Part shown: one piece after another, positions 56,801 through 64,000 of the stretch
Numbering within the stretch: the stretch's first letter is position 1
Layout: every line of letters starts with the position of its first letter
NCBI RefSeq assembly: GCF_964355755.1
Contig: NC_092670.1
Location: forward strand, 10,599,201-10,663,200
Direction: 5' to 3'
Length of the DNA stretch: 64,000 nucleotides
From: Antedon mediterranea
Taxonomy: Eukaryota; Echinodermata; Crinoidea; Comatulida; Antedonidae
Made by a program: the position numbers and the translations under genes
Notes under the pieces: generated by a model
Told to the model about the DNA's origin: nothing
What the model saw: only the letters and a program-made list of their open reading frames with translations
The model's database searches: none

Positions 56801-59800
56801 TCTATTTTCTAAAACACTGATTTCAAGTTCATCAACTGGAGTAAATAGAAATAAATGAATTAAGAACCTGAATATTAATATTACTATGAGGTTACGTCAA
56901 TATTTAACAATTTAATTTTGATGTTCCTCGATTTGATTTGATTATACTTATTTTACAATAATTATGCAAGTTTTTGAACATTTAGTGTGATTGTTCTTGT
57001 ATTATGTTTAGATCATCATAGTTTTGTTGGTTTTACATGTGACCTCCAGGCAACGCTTTACTCACTCGATCTGCATGTGCGTAGGTATAGTTTTTTAGAT
57101 TGATTTTTTCATTAATTTCTGTTGAACAAAATGGTAAATCTAAAGTTATGTTTTTAATAAAGCCGAATATTATTAAGAATTGTTCATTTGCAATAGGCTA
57201 TTTATCCACCAATATGCAAGTTTTAAACATGCCTAACAACTGTTCACTTAACTATGTTGTGCAAATGAGTAGAATGCTGACGTCATTCGTTAAAGTTCCC
57301 TATTTTATTCTTGCCATCATCTAAAGGTCAACATCGCCTTCTATCTATTTTCAAGACGTAAGGAGTGCAGGGTGTGACGTCATATGTGAGATGTGCTCCT
57401 TCAGATGTATTTACATAAATTGTTGCCAATACTTACTGTCCATCCTGCATCACTTCTCATGTCACAGTACACAGTAATTTGTGGTCCTCCATCACATAGC
57501 TGTATCACATATTGACCACTCACAGCAGAAGGATTATTTTGTAAAATGTTACTACACTCCCTCATAAAACACTCTAAAATTACAAAATTTGAAGATCACA
57601 TATTAGATATAACATTGAAATAAGCCTATACATTGAATGAAACGTCCATTTGGTTATAAGATTGATTTTATAGTAGGTCAATACAACAGAAAGTACTTTA
57701 AGAATATTAAAGAGAACATTTCCTACAGGCAAATTCAACAGAAACAAAATGTCACTGCCAGCAGCCAATCACTAATAATAAAAGTGAACCTCCATATGAA
57801 AAATAAATTTATTTAATAATAAATTGTATACTTACTTGTTTTGGGAATCAGTGGCCAGGACATGAAGAAAAATGAAATATAAAATAATTAACATAATGAC
57901 CGTATATAGATAGAATGCCGCTATTACAGTAATTTAATAACTACAGACTATAGTTTTGGAGAGAGAGAGAGAAGAGGAGCAGCATTTGACAGTAGTTGAA
58001 ATAGTGAACTTCCTATTGAGAGTGACCACACGATAATGTAGGTGCATCACATTGGCCAATTGGTGTAGATATGCTAGTTTAAGGTCACATCCAAAAACAT
58101 TATTTTTTATCATACGTTCACTACACAGTCATGCATCATGCCTGCGTAGAAATGTATTCTGATCAAGAATGTATAAATTTCTGACTTTTGAGCCCATTAT
58201 TATTTATAATTTATTTAAACGATATGGATTTTTGTGCTGATAGTTTTTAATTTATTTACGCAGATTACACCAATATAGTAGTCTCACCATGACAGTAAAT
58301 CAAGAACTAAATAAAGTTTCTTCTTTCAAATAACAAAATATTTGAATACTATACAGAGATCCAGATGAACGTTTTTACTACTTTTTGCTTAAATCTAATA
58401 ACGTATCACCCAATATACTTACAACAAATGATATCATGTGTAGTAGACAACACATAACAATATTCAAATTATGATTGACAATATTGCTATTTCACAGGTT
58501 TCTCATTAAAATTATAGATGAAACACTAACATGGGGGCATTCCAAAGTATATATATTTTTTTGAAATTGTATAATTTTGCTATTGAAAAAAATGAAAAAA
58601 TTAGTTTTTTTACATCAATTTAGTCTTTTATTTACAAATCAAAATATTATTCAACCTTTGAAACACTGTTGAAGTTTAGGTCAAGTGAAACTATTAAAAT
58701 TCATAAAATTATATAAAATATTATTTATAAAATTAATTATTCAAAGAGAGAGAAGCAATAATTGTTAAATGTTATCAAAGTAATTTATTTATTTAAAAAA
58801 AATTATGTTTAAAAGTTATGTTTCGTATAAATAAATCTTCAAGCTATTAACACATTTAAGGCGAATTTAAAAAAATTTACATTGGCATTTGACGTCTGAA
58901 TTTCTTAGTGGATCCAAGTTGAAAATGAAATTTTCTTCTATCCTTGCTTGAATTTAATATTATTTCTATGAAATTCAATCTATTTTTTTTGTCTTAATTA
59001 TTTTGCATTTGATTTATAAAGGTTCACAAAGAATGAAATCTACCAAGTGAAAAAAAAACTAGTTTAAATCTATTGCAATTTAATATCTTTAAGAACAGTT
59101 GAAAAATACAGATTTTGGAATCATTATTTCAGTAAACACTAAAATGAGGAAAAAAACCCAACCAAAATTTCTCAGAAGTGAAAATTATGAATTTTTAAAT
59201 AAAAATTATGTATGAATATGAATATGAAATTAATAAAGGAACAATTTTAATAAAACATTTGAATATGAACAAACTCGCCATTTCTTGAAGTGCCCTTTTA
59301 AACTATAGTAGGCTTTATAGTCCTAGGAAAAACCCATACCAGCATTTGTTATTTATCCTCTATGAATGTTAAATGGTAAAATAAATTGATACTTGACTCT
59401 CTTTTATATTGATAGAAATATATTTCTATTTTATATATGGATTTAATTGATATTTGGATTTAAGTGATTCCTCTTAATATTTTAGTTCATTACTTTTATG
59501 TACTAAACACCTTCAGGAGTCAACAAAATTCAATAGGCGTTTTCCCAAAACCATGTTTTGTTGAATATTACGTACGTTGTTCATTCCATCAGTACACTAA
59601 ATCAGAAAATGTAACTCACCCTTTCGATGTAACTAAACTCAGGCTTTTGAATTATGTTGTTTTCAATTGATGCTTCTTCCAGTATTTGCTTACTGATTTG
59701 ACAAACATGATCTTTCTGGTTATAGTTGACCGACAAGCAGTATGATTTGTCGGAACATTCCAGCAAACAATTTACACGGCTTATATTCTTCAACTCATAA

Positions 59801-59910
59801 CTCCAACCATCAAGAGCCTGCCCCTGGATAACTGTATAGAATGAATTGGTCGAAAGAACGACAATAGGCAGAAGATTAAGAACGACAACCAAAGTTGCAA
59901 ACGTATGCAT
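47655..59910 (-). CDS. FReD gene C: secreted apple/PAN + fibrinogen domain protein (4-exon model)
   Basis: Exons are 59620..59910, 57437..57571 (or 57573), 56511..56772 and 47655..47899. Borders are GT/AG, phases agree, and the product is about 310 residues with no stop. Introns 1 and 2 and the upstream flank align with gene A, so the two are recent segmental duplicates. The last intron is about 8.6 kb because it holds a Gmr1-like retroelement and LINE remnants. Assigning the terminal exon to this gene is therefore the least certain step. One apple-region cysteine (FCYIER in gene A) is Ser here (FSYIER). Confidence 0.68.
48010..48240 (-). repeat. tRNA-derived SINE candidate (copy 2)
   Basis: Box A TGGCTCGGTGG (48210..48220) and box B GATCGAGTCTC (48165..48175, a good match to GWTCRANNC) on the minus strand. 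Body and flanks match the copy at 43375. Confidence 0.62.
48705..49705 (+). pseudogene. Truncated LINE: basic N-terminal region and APE endonuclease
   Basis: Three frames carry consecutive pieces. The first is YSSSELLQLRDQ to KRRKRGKAGGLRKRIRRR and SLIIGDVQSLD (48720..48965). The second is NELRSNVQHL, ISFTDTWLTD, GKSKGGGLCLYVN and MVTNIRPYYIP (48973..49290). The third is GLGDHDLVMLRP to RWTNDAMLQLQGALEATDWD (49450..49600). This is the order of an APE-type LINE ORF common in aquatic animals. Stops separate the pieces, and the RT part is missing where the Gypsy-type element begins. Confidence 0.75.
49746..51215 (+). CDS. Gmr1-like gag-protease
   Basis: 489 residues from ATG. Residues 75-165 (YYRFKFRN, IREWLNELSHYLKCW, IIMEQALDKMPEDLRLYL, DDYIANR) resemble the gag segment that is the relative of the vertebrate SCAN domain. 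An RG-rich linker (205-225) follows, then a CCHC knuckle at 240-253 (C-x2-C-x4-H-x4-C) and an aspartic protease with DSG at 315-317. The frame ends just before the integrase region, which continues in the -1 frame. Confidence 0.85.
   Translation: MKVKVPTLKESDDIDIYFRTFEHLAEATGWDKNTWSARLAPELSGKARTAYASLTVKECVDYDTLKEAVLEKYDVSAQTYYRFKFRNSNRVKDMPIREWLNELSHYLKCWMKCANVKEDDAAGIIEMIIMEQALDKMPEDLRLYLRDKQVNKSYDMAMIADDYIANRGGRGYWNAVNSENKPTYYKGQENSKPKNSTTQNNPGARQQGYNRYRGRGGKFHNYGRNFQQREPSNEWINGLCFNCKEKGHKIGDCPKMVAKGKTSDTKKGPNVKDGLRCEGIKSDRPQVVMDSVENKMEKCTIPGKLEGQDITILRDSGCTQSAVKESLVPNKCYMPGKWVTLRGIGGDITVPLAEVAIESKIVTGKVIVAVIERLQRDMLLGHDLDQNCGETMAKEMFVLTREQARIENDVRIQDEMILLGKDSNFKPIEEPPKETNVQLLKTVVNDNKVNKTKCLDDMNGTEMNNLFDKNEDKAKIKQSNVKLMNNSTS
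51190..52306 (+). CDS. Gmr1-like integrase
   Basis: The open frame starts with a linker overlapping the end of gag-protease; the first Met is at 51242. It has an HHCC zinc finger (HLGH..H, then C-x2-C in CKVCKEC, about 51430..51580). The integrase core has DIVVVLSR (first Asp), HDQGTNFMS (second Asp) and YHPQSNGLVERFHGTLK (Glu). A stop right after FVEGDKV coincides with a small deletion/frameshift, since the next conserved block resumes in another frame at about 52325. Confidence 0.88.
52325..53396 (+). pseudogene. Gmr1-like reverse transcriptase (part 1)
   Basis: The frame is open from about 52325 (first Met at 52417). It starts with the integrase tail (HVNMLKRWYDK) and then the RT: PIRHRAYRTP, MGIIEPTVSAYAAP, LDLTKGFYQVPL, FGMQNSSSTFQRLMD, YIDDICIYS (catalytic) and EFLGHKIG. 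A one-base deletion near 53390 ends the frame at 53433 with unrelated residues. Confidence 0.85.
53397..53897 (+). pseudogene. Gmr1-like RT end and RNase H
   Basis: It resumes at SKKQVRSFLGLTGYYRKF (RT connection), then ILQTDASNYGIGAVLSQ (RNase H first Asp), PEKECLSIVWAI (Glu) and HTDHQALRWM (Asp). It stops at 53897. A deletion removes the following part, leaving only GNADGLSRA and a stop at about 53922..53951. Confidence 0.85.
54042..54052 (+). promoter_or_regulatory. Polypurine tract of the Gypsy-type element
   Basis: AAAAAGGGGAA lies directly before the LTR start TGTCATATT. This is the usual plus-strand priming site layout. Confidence 0.75.
54053..54390 (+). repeat. 3' LTR of the Gmr1-like element
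   Basis: Begins TGTCA and ends TGACA, a short inverted terminus. It has TATAAAAG at about 54199 and AATAAA at about 54337, giving a promoter and polyadenylation layout. No second copy in the window. Confidence 0.75.
54445..54550 (+). pseudogene. 3' end of an RTE-like LINE
   Basis: KLSELAKDRCGWRKLVVACSAAD is followed by a stop inside (TGA)TGATGATGATG. RTE-type LINEs end this way, with almost no 3' UTR and a TGA/ATG trinucleotide tail. The rest of the element is absent. Confidence 0.6.
54551..56510. other. Gene C last intron, right part
   Basis: Contains GCGCACGCG-rich repeat pieces (54545..54840 and 55510..55680) and, from 55850, intron sequence shared with the decayed FReD copy (GTTTGTTTCCATTT, CCGGTCACA). 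No gene is supported. Confidence 0.45.
56511..56772 (-). CDS. Gene C central fibrinogen exon
   Basis: Opens VIQRREDGPVNFNRNW and ends TISGYTGTA before GTTAGT. 262 bases, as in genes A and B. Confidence 0.9.
57437..57573 (-). CDS. Gene C first fibrinogen exon
   Basis: CFMRECSNILQ, NPSAVSGQYVIQ, CDGGPQITVYCDM and GWT, then GTAAGT. 45 codons with the downstream acceptor. Confidence 0.88.
57574..59619. other. Gene C intron 1
   Basis: Aligns with gene A intron 1 with several deletions (the C copy is shorter). No exon recognised. Confidence 0.5.
59620..59910 (-). CDS. Gene C exon 1: signal peptide and apple/PAN-like region
   Basis: 97 codons starting MHTFATLVVVLNLLPIVV, with NCLLECSDKSYC and a GTGAGT donor in phase 0. 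Same length as gene A exon 1, with only a handful of residue changes. Confidence 0.85.
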
Positions 59911-60095
59911 TGCGACGTTTTTGGAAATACGTATTGACAAAAATAAAATGTATGATGTACCTTCAAATGCAACTTGTCGTACACCAATATTTGTGGTAAT
60001 AAGGAACTACTGTACGTTTTCATCTTCTGATGTGCGTATTATAGATGTTCCATCCAAGTATAATACAATAGAACTTTGTCTGCACCAATCAAAAA
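59911..60095 (-). promoter_or_regulatory. Conserved upstream flank of gene C
   Basis: Near-identical to 8527..8720, including ACTGTACGTTTTCATCTTCT and AGATGTTCCATCCAAGTATA. Probable promoter/5' UTR by conservation only. Confidence 0.4.
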
Positions 60096-62346
60096 GGTGT
60101 TAGTAATAATAAGGTGTAATTACATAACAATGTATGAACAAACTTGATGCTTTTTTTCTAATAGCCTATCAAATTGAACCATCAAATGCATGTAGTTATA
60201 GTTTTTTAATTATTATTAAATAAATTAAAGAAATTATCATTAAATCATAACTTAAAGCAAAAGAGGACACATCCATCATTTTATCAGTTGACATAGAGTT
60301 TTGCGATGCTGACGTCACAACAGTAGGTGGCGCTGCGTGGTTGCTAGCCAACCAAAAAATGCGTTCAACCTGCCTGAGTGACTCCAAGGTCACCACATAA
60401 AATGTAAACATATAGAGGTTTATTGTTCTTTACTGAATTTTCCTCTTTCAATCTTTATAATATTATATAGTATTATATGGTGATGCTATTAAATGAGATA
60501 AAATGTAAACATATAAAGGATTATTGTCAAGTTTACTGAATTTTCTTCGTTCAATCTTTATAATAGGATAGTATTATATGGTGATGCTATTAAAATTCAA
60601 ACATATTGTAATGTTTGTCTTCCACTTGTCTCTATTCTTAGATATTATTATTTAAAACACGCTCTCTGCATGTAGAATAATAGCATCTGCATAATTTAGT
60701 ATCTTGTTTGAAAATGAAGGTTAATGTAGTGAAATGATAAACATTATTACACTACAAATCAATATTTAGAGTAACCATGAGGTGACTTTGGTATTGACAC
60801 AGAGGGACAGGTGTAAGCTCCTATTTTTCACGCTGCTGCTCTAGCCCGCTACGTCACACGAGATGACTCATTCATTAGATGAAATCAAGCAGCAGTAATA
60901 GTACTACACTTTGACATTTTTGTTAAAATGGAAACTTGACTATAATTTATAGGTACCACCTGTTGAATCCAAAAAACGGCTGGGAAAAGAGTCTAATGAC
61001 AAATCCCAAAGCATTTCTGGTATTTATGAGTCCCATGATATTACTATAATTCACTGTCAGATAATCATTGAATTATTATCAAAACAGTCCATTGAAGTTT
61101 TTGTTTGTAATAGGATACTTGAAGTATCTAGGCTTGATGAAGTGACCCCCAGACTTGACCTTAGCAATAACAATAAGCAAGCAGCGTTTTTTGTAAGAAA
61201 TATTCTTGTTTAAAACTGTAATTGGCTGAATCACGATTTAAAAGAATATGTGTGTTTTAATCATTGACAGTACCCAAATGACTACAATTTAATTGTTAAG
61301 TTCAAAGTATGGAACCCGCAAAGTAATATTTTCACCCGTATTACAGTAAAGGGTTTGTACTGTTTTCTTAATTATCAGTAGGCCTACAATTAAATCAATT
61401 AGTGTATGTCAATGGCAAAAGTTGAAATGAACTATGGTGACCAATTAATACAGAAACAGGAAGTTCCTAAGTCCTGTGGGGCTATGTTTGTGTCCAGTTG
61501 TGACAGTTTTATCCTAAATTTCGTCAGTCTATCTTGAGATCTGATCGAGAAGCCTCAGAAAAAGGGTATGTTTTACTTTACTTTTGTATTAGATTTTGTT
61601 AATTTTATGCTTAGGATTTAGATTTTTTTTTGGCTAAGCTCTTAGACTGAATTGAATTTATATTTTGTAGACTAAGTTATATTTCTTTTTAACTATTATT
61701 TGCTTGTTAACAAATAATTGACGTCACTGTCATGCACAATAATGATTGATAGGCACATGCCAGTTAAATTATATATTTACTGCCAAGAAAGGTGTAGTGT
61801 AGTGCAGGTTTATCAAGTATCAATTTATTTTGAGCCTTTGTATTTTTAGTTAAGACTTTTTATGTTGTTATTCTTAGTTTAAGTATACTTTTGAGACTTC
61901 ATTGCTCAAATGTATTTATTTTTAATCTATACATTTAAAGGCACTCTTTAATTAACTTGCATAGTGTAAAGAAGCTGAATCTATAACTTTTTGTTTGTTA
62001 TAATGACCAACAAAATGAGTTTGTCAGTCCTATCAAATATGTTGAAGTATTGCAAAATATTCACTTGATTTATTTTAGGCTGTATGTGGTATATACGAAC
62101 ATGAAATAAGACTTCGTATGAGGCCAGTGCCAAGAGAGCCACTGAGCTGGTAAGACATTAAGATATAATTGTTAATTACAAGTTATATTAGTGTAATGTG
62201 GTCGTTTTCTAAAGAGAATTGGAAATCCTTTATTTTCACGAATAATTGTATTTTGATATTTATAGTTATGCATTGCTGCTCAAATTTAATTTAGTTTATT
62301 AAGTTTATTATATATCCTTAATGTAATATAATGTTGCGTTGAGGTA
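60096..62346. other. Upstream of gene C with inserted repeats
   Basis: 60420..60640 has a roughly 95-base tandem repeat (ATATGGTGATGCTATTA) related to 15151..15330. 60720..62346 has no recognised coding region. CRE/AP-1-like words TACGTCAC and TGACTCATT occur near 60850, and significance is unknown. Confidence 0.35.
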
Positions 62347-62930
62347 CTAATGAAGACTCTTACTCGCTTGACTGTCGTAACACATTGTTTATTCAGTATA
62401 ATACTTCAGTACAATATACAACTATAAGTATAGATAAGGAACGGAGGATCAATGATGCTGTCGGTGAGGTGTGAAGTGTGTAAGTCTGCTTCTGAAGAAG
62501 TGGCTGTGAGGTGTGTGCTCCGTGAAGTGGCTGTAAGGTGTGTGCTCCGTGAGGTGGCTGTAAGGTGTGTCTGGGCCCTTCTGAAACTTGGGAGTATATT
62601 GGCCCTCGGTTCATTTACATATGTCACTACGTAATCTGTGAGGGTAACGATTGGTCCTAAGTTGGTCCAGGGGTGTTTAAGTGGGAATGATTGATCTTAT
62701 CTGGGGAGGTTATAATGATGAATTGGCCCTGTCGAATCTCTGCTTAAAACTGTCAATATCTAATTGTTTTACGATGGGAACAGTCACAAAATTAAGCTAA
62801 GTGTTTTCTTTAGGGATTCTATTATAAACTAAATGGTCAATAAAACATCTGGACAAACTCTCCTCTGGACTTTCTGGGTCAAGTTTGTGAACCTATTTGA
62901 ATTCCGATACAAAGGTCGATTTCTTAAATA
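62347..62930 (-). repeat. LTR-like repeat, copy 2 (uninterrupted)
   Basis: Reverse complement of the repeat at 28072..32048 without the Academ insertion. It ends (minus strand) AATAAACAATGTG, then GTCTTCATTAG. It preserves the empty target ACACCTTACAG. Confidence 0.72.
62508..62575 (-). repeat. Short minisatellite inside LTR-like repeat copy 2
   Basis: Three units of about 27 bases (GTGGCTGTRAGGTGTGTGCT, then CCGTGA). Copy 1 keeps about two degenerate units. Confidence 0.8.
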
Positions 62931-63657
62931 TAAAAGTATATCGTTATATTACATTTTTTGTATGGAGTTTAATACCTTGTATTATATATTTTCAGTTTTG
63001 TCGTTTTGCTGTATTTCTTGTTATTCAAATAAAATCATATGAACCCAACAGTGCTTTGCCGTTTCTTTTTCTGACATCCGACCATGCCCTGTAATATCCC
63101 GTATTACTACAAAATGTATTGTAGATGGAGAAGCATTCTATATACTTAAGTTTAGAGTTTACGATTTTTTATTTTCTTTTTCTATTTATACGTTTATTAA
63201 TATGGATGATATTTCCGAAATAAAAAGAAATTGAATTGAATTGAATTGAATTAACATGAATTAATTTTTCATATGTTGTTTTCACATAGCTACCACAGTA
63301 TTATTTAATACACTGCACTCTCCTCACCTCTGCTGGCTTGATGACAACTTGAGCAAAAAAAAACCAACCACCTGACATGTTTTAACTTCAGATGTTGACT
63401 TTTCCAATGGCATTGTCTAGTTAGGAATCAAAAAGTAATATAGTACAATGTTGTATATATGATCTAGAAATGGATATACAGTATATATAGCATTATAAGA
63501 TAAAGTTGTTCCTATTCATTCTTAAATCAATATTTGAGTGTCTACTGTATTTTGTTTTCATTAATTCTAAAAGCCAGCAAAACTTCTTTTATCTTGTTTA
63601 AAAATCTCAATTATTTCTGTGTTTACCTTTGAAATGTACTTACTTTAATTGTGTTAA
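62931..63657. other. Spacer with TTGAA repeat
   Basis: 63230..63252 is a short GAATT/TTGAA array. 63253..63300 resumes the gene A-like upstream sequence (TTTCATATGTTGTTTTCACA, compare 9045). Nothing else recognised. Confidence 0.4.
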
Positions 63658-64000
63658 CTAGATGGTACGCTCGCTTCGCTCGAGTACCATCTAGGTCGTG
63701 CCCACAGATGGTTCTCGAATACATAATAATTTCAGCGTTAAAGAACTGGCGATTTCAAATGTACGTACCGCAGGACAATAATACATGTCGTTTACAGGAA
63801 CGAATAAATAGACACTGTGATTTATGTACTCAACTAAAATTAGCACCCTGGGAATTACTTCCGAAAGAGAAACTTGTCACAAAATGAGACACATTGTCAA
63901 GTCAAATTTAAACAAACTTAATTTGTGTTTTGTATGTAACATTAGGGTTGAGGGATGGGGAAGAGGATGGGTGCAAAGAAGAACAATTTTTAAATATATT
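63658..64000 (-). mobile_element. Helitron 3' end, reverse orientation, running off the window
   Basis: Starts CTAGATGGTACGCTCGC and pairs with GAGTACCATCTAG (terminal hairpin). The following sequence matches the reverse complement of 37270..37591. The base outside is A (T on the element strand), as expected. Confidence 0.78.

Noticed and set aside
62393-62634. Overlapping 60-73 codon ORFs on both strands
   Set aside because: They arise from the minisatellite inside the LTR-like repeat and translate to repeated GAHT/EVAVRCV words.

Overview
This is eukaryotic, intron-rich, AT-rich DNA crowded with transposable elements. I see no bacterial gene organisation. Two things suggest a marine invertebrate deuterostome, most likely an echinoderm (sea cucumber or crinoid): a tandem family of secreted apple-plus-fibrinogen-domain lectin-like genes, and the very frequent dispersed word TAGGCCTA. 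The species is an inference, because no rRNA or mitochondrial marker is present.

Host genes. A minus-strand cluster of fibrinogen-related (FReD) genes is the backbone. Gene A (977..8526) is complete: signal peptide plus apple/PAN exon, then three fibrinogen C-domain exons. Gene B (18234..22208) has three intact fibrinogen exons, but no apple exon is recognisable and a fold-back element sits just upstream of its first exon. A decayed copy lies at 41157..41735. Gene C (47655..59910) is a near duplicate of gene A, introns and upstream flank included. Its last intron has been expanded by a Gypsy-type element. Truncated copies of the terminal exon lie downstream of genes B and C. Other possible host sequence is a pair of terminal exons encoding a membrane segment (10331..10539, plus) and an unassigned ORF broken by a fold-back (24018..26376, plus).

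Mobile elements, left to right: a Helitron (2734..3645); an intact APE-type LINE with a 2A-like motif (11088..14560, minus); a hairpin element (14989..15150); a fold-back with CTCGGCC-type repeats (22233..23103); a fold-back (24331..26253) with a MULE-like palindrome inside it (24865..25891); a decayed L1-like LINE (26640..27760, minus); an LTR-like repeat split by a decayed Academ-like transposon (28433..31848); a Penelope-derived fragment with a hammerhead-like motif (32825..33140); a Helitron with a second Helitron nested inside it (33888..37591); a decayed CR1-like LINE (38040..38960); a CCCCGG fold-back with another nested in it (39134..40617); an intact Penelope-like element with almost identical inverted terminal repeats (44368..46724); LINE remnants around a Gmr1-like Gypsy element (48705..54550); a second copy of the LTR-like repeat (62347..62930); and a Helitron end running off the right edge.

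The FReD genes probably make secreted carbohydrate-binding recognition proteins. The locus seems to have grown by segmental duplication and then been reshaped by repeated transposon insertion. Several insertions can be dated relative to each other, because empty paralogous sites are also present in the window.
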